From positions 1 through 7,003 of the forward strand of contig JAIRTJ010000082.1 of NCBI GenBank assembly GCA_031254995.1: a stretch of DNA of 7,003 bases, written 5' to 3'. The notes beneath the pieces are model-generated. The model searched no databases. It worked only from the letters and a program-made list of their open reading frames with translations, and was not told the DNA's origin. The translations under genes were made by a program, and so were the position numbers. This DNA comes from Eubacteriales Family XIII. Incertae Sedis bacterium (GTDB lineage: Bacteria > Bacillota > Clostridia > Peptostreptococcales > Anaerovoracaceae). Of the stretch, positions 1-4,489 are shown piece after piece (position 1 is the stretch's first letter; every line of letters begins with the position of its first letter).

Positions 1-36
1 TTCACACTCTTTCCCTACACGACGCTCTTCCGATCT
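1..36 (+). other. Illumina sequencing adapter left at contig end (artefact)
   Basis: Positions 4-36 match the 33-nt Illumina Read 1 adapter/primer from its ACACTCTTTCC start to its CTCTTCCGATCT end without a mismatch. The first three bases (TTC) may be the end of an index sequence or assembly noise. Genomic sequence begins at about position 37, inside rpoA. Read on the minus strand, the adapter adds five false residues and a TAG stop (15-17) to rpoA. This is synthetic library sequence and should be masked; nothing biological should be inferred from it. Confidence 0.98.
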
Positions 37-524
37 ATGACCCCCATGGGCATGATCTCCGACTTGTTCAGATCGGCGGTGACATAACCGCGACCCCGCG
101 CAAGATTGATTTCCATATATACCGACGCGTTTTCCTCCAATGTCGCGATGTGCAGATCGGGATTGCAGATCTCCACGTCTCCGTCGGCCTGAATGTCCTT
201 TGCCGTGACCTCGAGCGGCCCCGTCGCGTTGATCACCGCGCGTTTGTCGTCGTCGCCGTTGATTCGAACCGCCAACTTCTTCAGGTTCAAAATGATCTCC
301 GTCACATCTTCCTTGACGCCGGGAATCGTGGAAAACTCGTGCAGAATGCCTTCGATCTTCACGGAGGTAACGGCCGTGCCGGGCAGGGAACTCAACAATA
401 TTCGTCTAAGACTGTTGCCCAAAGTGGTGCCGTAACCTCTCTCCAATGGCTCCACCACAAATTTCCCATATATATTGTCGTCAGCCGAAACGCATTCGAT
501 GGTTGGCTTTTCAATTTCTAACAC
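37..524 (-). CDS. rpoA: DNA-directed RNA polymerase subunit alpha (3'-truncated)
   Basis: Alpha subunit of RNA polymerase; its N-terminal domain dimerises and nucleates assembly of beta and beta'. About 162 codons of genuine sequence are visible, roughly half of the usual ~315 residues. They cover most of the N-terminal domain, with the hallmark stretch GYGTTLGNSLRRILLSSLPG at residues 30-49, then HEFSTIPGV and NPDLHIATL. The rest of the N-terminal domain and the whole C-terminal DNA-binding domain are missing because the contig ends. An apparent stop at 15-17 lies in adapter sequence and is not real. The start is GTG at 522-524, giving a Firmicutes-like MLEIEKP N-terminus, placed 7 nt after a strong Shine-Dalgarno site. 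It follows rpsD after 60 nt, and rplQ would be expected next. Identity is certain; the 3' end is unknown. Confidence 0.97.
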
Positions 525-531
525 CGCATAT

Positions 532-540
532 CCTCCTTCT
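532..540 (-). promoter_or_regulatory. Ribosome binding site that fixes the GTG start of rpoA
   Basis: The minus strand reads AGAAGGAGG, then ATATGCG, then GTG. The 7-nt spacing to the GTG is ideal. An ATG that starts inside the spacer (528-526) is too close to the site and meets a TAG after three codons, so GTG is the working start. Confidence 0.85.
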
Positions 541-584
541 CTCGCTAACCTAGTCGTTCGTCCGTCACAGCGTCAAAGGCCTCA

Positions 585-1205
585 TCACTTGGAATACAAC
601 TCGACGATAAGATGCTCCGCGATGGGCGTGTCTATCTCCTCCCTCGAGGGAAGGGACAGTACCGTACCCTCCAACTTGTCGACATCGACGCTGATCCACG
701 CGGGAACAGTGATCTGCATATCCTTGATTTCCTTGAATTTCGGCGATTCGTGACTTCTCTTCCGCACGGCGATCTTAGCGCCGGGCTTCACCTGACAGGA
801 AGGAATATCCACTTTCCTCCCATCCACGGTGAAATGCCCGTGATTGACCAATTGACGCGCTTCCTTTCGCGAAGACGCGAATCCCATGCGAAATACGGTG
901 TTGTCGAGTCTCGTCTCCAACATGACCAGAAGGTTTTCGCCCGTAATGCCCTTTTTCTTCGCCGCCTTTAAAAACGTATTATGGAACTGCTTTTCCAATA
1001 ATCCGTAAAATCGCTTCGCCTTTTGTTTCTCGCGCAACTGCAACCCGTAGTCGGAAGTTTTCTTCCTGCCCAAGCCGTGCTGCCCGGGAGGATAATTGCG
1101 TTTCTCAAGGGCGCATTTCGGGCTGTAACATCGCTCTCCCTTGAGGAAAAGTTTTTGACTCTCTCTCCTGCAAAGCCTGCAGGCCGCATCCGTATATCTT
1201 GCCAT
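585..1205 (-). CDS. rpsD: 30S ribosomal protein S4, four-cysteine (zinc) form
   Basis: S4 is a primary 16S rRNA-binding protein that nucleates assembly of the 30S body and takes part in decoding fidelity. The 206-residue length matches the family. The N-terminus carries C9-x2-C12-x13-C26-x4-C31, the metal-binding C+ form; Bacillus subtilis S4 lacks these cysteines. The conserved PPGQHG (39-44) and SDYGLQLREKQK (51-62) follow. The S4 RNA-binding domain spans about 97-160 (LDNTVFRMGF, RKEARQLVNHG), and the protein ends in the canonical EHLIVELYSK. The start is ATG at 1203-1205, giving the family-typical MARYT; an upstream in-frame ATG at 1259 would add 18 atypical residues and overlap rpsK. AAGGAGG lies 9 nt before the chosen start. 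The gap to rpsK is 19 nt. In many bacteria S4 represses its own operon, but I see no recognisable S4-binding leader here. Confidence 0.98.
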   Translation of the reverse strand: MARYTDAACRLCRRESQKLFLKGERCYSPKCALEKRNYPPGQHGLGRKKTSDYGLQLREKQKAKRFYGLLEKQFHNTFLKAAKKKGITGENLLVMLETRLDNTVFRMGFASSRKEARQLVNHGHFTVDGRKVDIPSCQVKPGAKIAVRKRSHESPKFKEIKDMQITVPAWISVDVDKLEGTVLSLPSREEIDTPIAEHLIVELYSK

Positions 1206-1214
1206 CTCTCTCTT

Positions 1215-1221
1215 CCTCCTT
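1215..1221 (-). promoter_or_regulatory. Ribosome binding site of rpsD
   Basis: AAGGAGG on the minus strand lies in the 19-nt rpsK-rpsD gap, 9 nt before the ATG at 1205. It supports the MARYT start over the longer in-frame reading from 1259. Confidence 0.85.
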
Positions 1222-1224
1222 CCG

Positions 1225-1620
1225 CTACACGCGCCGTCTCTTGGGAGGACGGCATCCATTGTGAGGAATGGGCGTAATGTCCTTGATCATAGTGATCTCC
1301 AAGCCCGCCGTCTGTAGAGCCCGAATGGCGGCCTCCCTGCCGGAACCCGGTCCCTTCACATAGACCTCCACGTGGCGAAGACCGTGCTCCATCGCACCCT
1401 TGGCCGCTTCCTCGGCCGCGATCTGCGCGGCGAACGGAGTGGATTTTCGAGATCCTTTAAATCCTCGAGAACCTGCGCTGGACCACGAAAGAGCGTTGCC
1501 GCTCATATCGGTGAGCGTGACGAGCGTATTGTTGAAAGTCGACTGGATATGCGCCTGACCCTTTTCTATATTCTTTCGTTCTCTCCGTTTTTTTCTGACT
1601 GTTTTTTTGACAGTAGCCAT
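1225..1620 (-). CDS. rpsK: 30S ribosomal protein S11
   Basis: S11 sits on the 30S platform and helps shape the region that contacts the Shine-Dalgarno helix and E-site mRNA. The 131 residues match the usual ~129. A lysine/arginine-rich N-terminus (VKKTVRKKRRERKNI) precedes the conserved IQSTFNNTLVTLTD (25-38), SSAGSRGFKGSRKSTPFAAQ and VKGPGSGREAAIRAL. The C-terminus PHNGCRPPKRRRV is diagnostic; its Asn121 corresponds to the asparagine known to form isoaspartate in E. coli S11. The start is ATG at 1618-1620. A GGAGG lies 12 nt upstream, longer than the usual spacing, so initiation may be somewhat weaker than for its neighbours. It is separated from rpsM by an unusually long 169-nt gap and from rpsD by 19 nt. 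Confidence 0.98.
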   Translation of the reverse strand: MATVKKTVRKKRRERKNIEKGQAHIQSTFNNTLVTLTDMSGNALSWSSAGSRGFKGSRKSTPFAAQIAAEEAAKGAMEHGLRHVEVYVKGPGSGREAAIRALQTAGLEITMIKDITPIPHNGCRPPKRRRV

Positions 1621-1639
1621 TTTAATTGCAATCCTCCAT

Positions 1640-1760
1640 TTGTCCTTCGTCTGTTTCCGCGTCCAGTACCGGCCGTTCGCTCATCGTTCGATCGCGTTCG
1701 GTCGCATAACGCCTCGGCTTCGTTCCCGGCGCGAAACCCGTGAAAATTTCCGCATCGCGC
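1640..1760 (-). repeat. Possible degraded copy of the rpsM-upstream repeat, in the rpsM-rpsK gap
   Basis: By eye, the minus strand shows in order ATGCGGAAATTTTCACGGG, CGAAGCCGAGG, GCGACCG, TGAGCGA and GACGAAGGACAA. These resemble, in the same order, TTGCGCAGGATTTTTCCCG, CGAGGCCGAGAGG, GCGCACCG, TGAGCGAGG and GCGAAGGAGGACAA of the repeat units upstream of rpsM. The match needs several small gaps and could partly reflect shared base composition. No open frame of interest, promoter or terminator is visible in the 169-nt gap (1621-1789). Confidence 0.4.
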
Positions 1761-1765
1761 TCATT

Positions 1766-1782
1766 CCGCAATCGATTTGCGG
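1766..1782 (-). other. Short hairpin just after rpsM
   Basis: CCGCAA pairs with TTGCGG around a 5-nt loop, a 6-bp stem starting 7 nt after the rpsM stop codon. No T-run follows on the minus strand, so it is not a standard intrinsic terminator. It may stabilise or mark an mRNA end, or be chance. Confidence 0.4.
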
Positions 1783-1789
1783 CGACGGA

Positions 1790-2164
1790 TCAATCCGACT
1801 TCCTCTTTCTGCCGACAGTCTTTTTCGGACCTTTCCGCGTCCTGGCGTTGGTCTTCGTGTTTTGTCCCCGAACCGGAAGTCCGCGTCTGTGCCTGATGCC
1901 GCGATAGCAACCGATTTCCATGAGACGCTTGATATTGAGGCTTACATCGCGTCGCAGATCGCCTTCCACGCTGTAATCGGAATCGATAATCTTCCTGATT
2001 TTACCGGCTTCGTCCTCCGATAAATCCTTCACGCGAATATCAGGACTGACGCCCGCCTTCTTCAATATCTCGTTTGAAGTCGCGCGCCCGATACCGTAGA
2101 TGTACGTGAGGCCGATTTCTATCCGCTTGTCTCGCGGTAGGTCTACGCCTGCTATACGTGCCAT
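1790..2164 (-). CDS. rpsM: 30S ribosomal protein S13
   Basis: S13 is in the 30S head, where it forms intersubunit bridges to the large subunit and its basic tail reaches the P-site tRNA. The 124-residue length is in the normal 115-125 range. The diagnostic ARIAGVDLPRDKR (2-14), YIYGIGRATSNEIL (21-34), RRDVSLNIKRLMEIGCYRG (71-89) and GLPVRGQNTKTNARTRKG (95-112) are all present, followed by a lysine/arginine-rich tail. The start is ATG at 2162-2164, with AGGAGGG 5 nt upstream. It is flanked by two long non-coding gaps, 414 nt before and 169 nt after, which is unusual for a gene normally packed tightly between rpmJ and rpsK. The upstream gap carries tandem repeats. Confidence 0.98.
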   Translation of the reverse strand: MARIAGVDLPRDKRIEIGLTYIYGIGRATSNEILKKAGVSPDIRVKDLSEDEAGKIRKIIDSDYSVEGDLRRDVSLNIKRLMEIGCYRGIRHRRGLPVRGQNTKTNARTRKGPKKTVGRKRKSD

Positions 2165-2231
2165 ATATTCCCTCCTCTTATTGCTTGTCTTTTTCCCGCA
2201 TCTGCGGCTTGTCCTCCTTCGCTCGTCAGTT

Positions 2232-2249
2232 GCGTATTTCTGTATACGC
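2232..2249 (-). other. Hairpin in the rpsM upstream region
   Basis: GCGTAT and ATACGC form a perfect 6-bp stem around a 6-nt loop, with a possible extra G-U pair at the base. The equivalent place in the other repeat unit does not keep this stem, so it is not a shared feature of the repeat. Confidence 0.45.
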
Positions 2250-2277
2250 GCCTTCCTCGCTCAGTCGTCCGCACCGC

Positions 2278-2337
2278 ACCTGCGGGAAAAATCCTGCGCA
2301 ATAACCTGACTTAAACCGACTTTCTCATAACCCTGCG
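2278..2337 (-). repeat. Tandem repeat, rpsM-proximal copy
   Basis: This 60-nt core matches 2408-2467 at an offset of exactly 130 nt. Positions 2278-2314 are identical to 2408-2444 (37 of 37), and the remaining 23 nt differ at five positions, all transitions (2315, 2319, 2321, 2328, 2334), giving 55 of 60. Weaker similarity at the same offset continues on the rpsM side to about 2230 (TTGCGTATT at both 2230 and 2360), so the full unit is about 110-130 nt. Confidence 0.93.
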
Positions 2338-2407
2338 CCGATCATTCGCAAATCCGCGCTTGCGTATTCCCGGTGCGCGACCTCTCGGCCTCGCTCCTCC
2401 GCGCGCA

Positions 2408-2467
2408 ACCTGCGGGAAAAATCCTGCGCAATAACCTGACTTAAGCCGGCCTTCTCACAACCCCGCG
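2408..2467 (-). repeat. Tandem repeat, rpmJ-proximal copy
   Basis: Partner of the 2278-2337 copy in the same orientation. The exactly conserved part on the minus strand includes TTAAGTCAGG, TTATTGCGCAGG and ATTTTTCCCGCAGGT. One part of the unit being identical while the rest has drifted suggests that the core is constrained or was recently homogenised. Confidence 0.93.
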
Positions 2468-2561
2468 AAGGCAATACCGTATATAAATGATCGAAAACCC
2501 TACGGGCAGTTTCCTTATCTCGCGACAATGAAACACAGCCGCTCCCGATTGGGCGTCCGTT

Positions 2562-2578
2562 GCGAATACCTAATTCGC
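2562..2578 (-). other. Hairpin directly after the rpmJ stop codon
   Basis: GCGAAT and ATTCGC form a 6-bp stem with a 5-nt loop (TAGGT on the minus strand), beginning at the base after the rpmJ TAG. No T-tract follows, so termination is not supported. An mRNA-processing or 3'-protecting role is possible but unproven. Confidence 0.45.
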
Positions 2579-2692
2579 CTATCCCTGTCTCTGCTTATGC
2601 TTTGGATTCTCGCAAATGACCATGACGCGGCCCTTTCGTTTGATAACCTTGCATTTCTCGCAGATCGGTTTCACCGATGATCTCACTTTCAT
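2579..2692 (-). CDS. rpmJ: 50S ribosomal protein L36, zinc-binding form
   Basis: L36 is the smallest ribosomal protein and helps organise 23S rRNA late in 50S assembly. Translating the minus strand from ATG at 2690-2692 gives 37 residues beginning MKVRSSVKPICEKCK and ending NPKHKQRQG, exactly the family length. The zinc ribbon is intact: C11-x2-C14-x12-C27-x4-H32. Zinc-free paralogues lack these residues, so this is the zinc-dependent type. AAGGAG lies 8 nt upstream of the start. It follows infA after a 146-nt gap containing a promoter, which makes rpmJ the likely first gene of an internal transcript through rpsM, rpsK, rpsD and rpoA. Confidence 0.97.
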   Translation of the reverse strand: MKVRSSVKPICEKCKVIKRKGRVMVICENPKHKQRQG

Positions 2693-2736
2693 TTGTGCAT
2701 CTCCTTATTGCGTTCCAATTATACGCGCAAATATTT

Positions 2737-2765
2737 ATGATAGCATAATTCATCGCCTATTGCAA
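2737..2765 (-). promoter_or_regulatory. Probable internal sigma-70/SigA-type promoter upstream of rpmJ
   Basis: On the minus strand, TTGCAA (2765-2760) and TATCAT (2742-2737) are separated by exactly 17 nt. The -35 matches TTGACA at 5 of 6 positions and the -10 matches TATAAT at 5 of 6. The site is in an AT-rich patch of an otherwise GC-rich gap, and transcription would start near 2730, about 38 nt before the rpmJ ATG. A perfect TATAAT also occurs at 2723-2718 but has no good -35 at the right distance. It would allow rpmJ-rpsM-rpsK-rpsD-rpoA to be made independently of the upstream genes. Confidence 0.65.
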
Positions 2766-2838
2766 GCGCGCATGCTCTCACGGGGATTTTGCGCGGGTTT
2801 TACAGCGAAATTCGTTCGAATCAAGTCCCTCGTCGCGT

Positions 2839-3057
2839 CTACTTATCGCGCCAAGTGATGCGTCCCCGCGTCAAATCGTAAGGGGACAATTCGACTTTCA
2901 CCCTATCCCCCGGAAGAATGCGAATGAAGTTCATTCTGATCTTCCCGGAGATGTGCGCCAAAATCTCGTGACCGTTTTCCAATTTGACGACAAACATCGC
3001 ATTTGGTTGCGCCTCGACTACGACGCCGAATACCTCTATGACGTCTTTTTTTGCCAT
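2839..3057 (-). CDS. infA: Translation initiation factor IF-1
   Basis: IF-1 is a small OB-fold protein that binds the 30S A site during initiation and assists IF-2 and IF-3. At 72 residues it is exactly the family length. It carries NAMFVVKLENGHEILAHISG (about 20-39), KIRMNFIRILPGD and VELSPYDLTRGRI, the conserved beta-barrel core. The start is ATG at 3055-3057, giving the family-typical MAKKD; an in-frame ATG at 3090 would add 11 unusual residues and overlap map. The ribosome binding site is poor: GGAG is only 2 nt and GGGGAG is 12 nt from the start. With just 7 nt between the map stop and this start, translational coupling to map is likely. Residue 10 is Phe, where relatives known to me usually have Glu or Gln. 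Confidence 0.97.
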   Translation of the reverse strand: MAKKDVIEVFGVVVEAQPNAMFVVKLENGHEILAHISGKIRMNFIRILPGDRVKVELSPYDLTRGRITWRDK

Positions 3058-3064
3058 TGCTCCG

Positions 3065-3835
3065 CTATGCTCCCCTTTCGTCCCGTTCATCGAGAGTGAT
3101 CACTTCAGGCTCTCCTCCTGTTATGATCACCGTATTCTCGTAGTGAGCGGAAAGTTTCCCGTCTGAAGTTACAGCCGTCCAATTATTCGCAAGAACCTCC
3201 GTCTCATAATCGCCTTCATTTATCATGGGTTCGATGGCAAGCGCCATTCCCCTGAGCAACTGCGGACCCTTGCCCGGCGGCCCGTAATTCTTGATCTGCG
3301 GATCCTCGTGCATATCCCGGCCGATTCCGTGTCCGACAAAATCTCGAACCACGGAATAGCCCGCCGACTCCGCTCTCCGCTGAATCGAATGACCGATATC
3401 GGTGAGCCTGCATCCCTCGATGCAGTAACGAAGGCAACCGAAGAAGCTCGCGCGGCACACCTCGATGATACGGCGCGCTTCCTCGCTCACATTACCCACC
3501 GGATAGGTGCGCGCGGCATCGCTGACCCAACCGTCATAGGTCGCGCCGATATCGACGCTCACGATGTCCCCTTCCTCGAGAATCCTATCCTCGTCGGGAA
3601 TGCCGTGGACGATCTCGTGATTGACGGAAACGCAAGCGCTGGCCGGATAGTCGTTGTATCCCTTGAAGCTGGGGATCATGCCCTCCGAGCGAATGCGACC
3701 CTCCGTATACCTGTCGATGTCCATTGTGCTGATGCCCGGGCGAATGAGCTCGCGCAACTCGTAGAGTATGCTGCCGGTCACCCTGCCGCTGATTCGCATC
3801 ATTTCGATCTCATCGTCATTCTTCAAGATGATCAT
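3065..3835 (-). CDS. map: Type I methionine aminopeptidase
   Basis: Removes the initiator methionine from nascent proteins with small second residues; a cytosolic dinuclear metallopeptidase working near the ribosome exit. All five metal ligands of the family are present: D95 and D106 (VDIGATYDGWVSDAART), H169 (VGHGIG), E202 (AIEPM) and E233 (HYENTV). The catalytic histidines correspond to H77 (NHEIVHGIP) and H176 (MHEDP). Each is two positions earlier than in the E. coli enzyme. At 256 residues it is a compact type Ia enzyme without the N-terminal zinc-finger extension. The ATG at 3833-3835 begins immediately after the adk TAG with no spacer and only a weak GGTG upstream, so translation probably depends on ribosomes finishing adk. 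infA follows after 7 nt; no KOW-domain gene lies between them. Confidence 0.98.
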   Translation of the reverse strand: MIILKNDDEIEMMRISGRVTGSILYELRELIRPGISTMDIDRYTEGRIRSEGMIPSFKGYNDYPASACVSVNHEIVHGIPDEDRILEEGDIVSVDIGATYDGWVSDAARTYPVGNVSEEARRIIEVCRASFFGCLRYCIEGCRLTDIGHSIQRRAESAGYSVVRDFVGHGIGRDMHEDPQIKNYGPPGKGPQLLRGMALAIEPMINEGDYETEVLANNWTAVTSDGKLSAHYENTVIITGGEPEVITLDERDERGA

Positions 3836-4489
3836 CTACGCACCAATCAAAGCTTCAATGGCCGCAAACGTGTCCTCGACAGACTCCTCGCCGTCAAGCT
3901 CCGTGAGCAGACCCCTTTTTCTGTAATAATCCGCGAGCGGCATGGTCTGCGCGTTGTAGACGTCCACGCGATTTTGCGCGGTCGCTTCCGCATCGTCATT
4001 TCGCCGAACGATCTTCCCGTCGCACAGATCGCAGACGCCCGCGACCTGAGGCGCGAATCTTCCGTTCAACTGATACGTCTTGCCGCATGTCTCGCATACG
4101 ATGCGTCCCGAAATGCGTCGAATGAGCACCTCTCGCGGCGCGGTGATGTAGATTACGCCCGCGATGCGCTCGTCCTTCTCATTCAAAACGCGCTCCAACG
4201 CATCCGCCTGCGCGACGGTCCTCGGAAATCCGTCCAAAAAGCAACCGTTCTTCGTGTCGTCCGCGTTCAGGCGATCCGCCGCGAGTCCGACGACCAATTC
4301 GTCCGGCACGAGTTCGCCCTTGTCCGTACAGGCCTTCACGCGTTTGCCCAGTTCCGTACCCTCCGCGATGTTTTTTCGCAATATATCTCCTGTTGAAATC
4401 GTTGGGATTCCGTATTTCTCTCGAATGCGCTCAGCCTGCGTTCCCTTGCCCGAACCCGGAGGCCCGAGCAAAATGAAGATCTTTCTCAT
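3836..4489 (-). CDS. adk: Adenylate kinase with zinc-type LID
   Basis: Catalyses ATP + AMP to 2 ADP in the cytosol, balancing adenylate pools. The 217 residues begin with the P-loop GPPGSGKGT (9-17), then the AMP-binding STGDILR (32-38) and DGFPRT (86-91, R90 contacting AMP). The LID domain is the long form with a four-cysteine zinc site, C132-x2-C135-x17-C153-x2-C156, followed by KIVRRNDD; E. coli Adk lacks this site, and it is common in Gram-positive bacteria. The start is ATG at 4487-4489, overlapping the secY TGA in an ATGA (4486-4489), with AGAGG 6 nt upstream. The overlap implies translational coupling to secY, and the stop abuts the map start. Confidence 0.98.
   Translation of the reverse strand: MRKIFILLGPPGSGKGTQAERIREKYGIPTISTGDILRKNIAEGTELGKRVKACTDKGELVPDELVVGLAADRLNADDTKNGCFLDGFPRTVAQADALERVLNEKDERIAGVIYITAPREVLIRRISGRIVCETCGKTYQLNGRFAPQVAGVCDLCDGKIVRRNDDAEATAQNRVDVYNAQTMPLADYYRKRGLLTELDGEESVEDTFAAIEALIGA

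Larger units (their letters stand above)
2165..2578 (-). other. 414-nt non-coding gap between rpmJ and rpsM
   Basis: No protein gene is supported here. In transcription order the gap holds a small hairpin right after rpmJ, about 90 nt of unremarkable sequence, two tandem copies of a repeat with a 130-nt period, a second hairpin (2232-2249), an AAGGAGG followed by a seven-codon mini-frame (2178-2201), and the rpsM ribosome binding site. I see no convincing promoter or terminator. A leader, attenuator or inserted repeat element are all possible. Confidence 0.8.

Noticed and set aside
1206..1259. 18-residue N-terminal extension of rpsD from an upstream ATG
   Set aside because: It overlaps rpsK, is not family-like, and a strong ribosome binding site sits just before the canonical MARYT start.
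2278..2467. Direct repeats considered as a CRISPR array
   Set aside because: Only two clear copies with a 130-nt period and similarity running through the intervening sequence; no uniform short spacers and no cas genes.
2325..2528. 67-codon open frame on the minus strand in the rpmJ-rpsM gap
   Set aside because: It lies across the tandem repeat, has no good ribosome binding site, and its product (arginine/glutamate-rich) matches no family I recognise. The other repeat copy does not keep the frame as a gene.
2562..2578. Intrinsic terminator after rpmJ
   Set aside because: The stem is only 6 bp and no T-tract follows on the transcribed strand; the operon is expected to continue into rpsM.
3058..3090. 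11-residue N-terminal extension of infA
   Set aside because: It overlaps the end of map; IF-1 is 72 residues throughout the family and starts MAK.
3308..4396. Long plus-strand open frame (362 codons) opposite map and adk
   Set aside because: It is entirely antisense to two well-identified genes with intact catalytic motifs. Such frames are common opposite GC-rich coding sequence, and its product has no recognisable domain.
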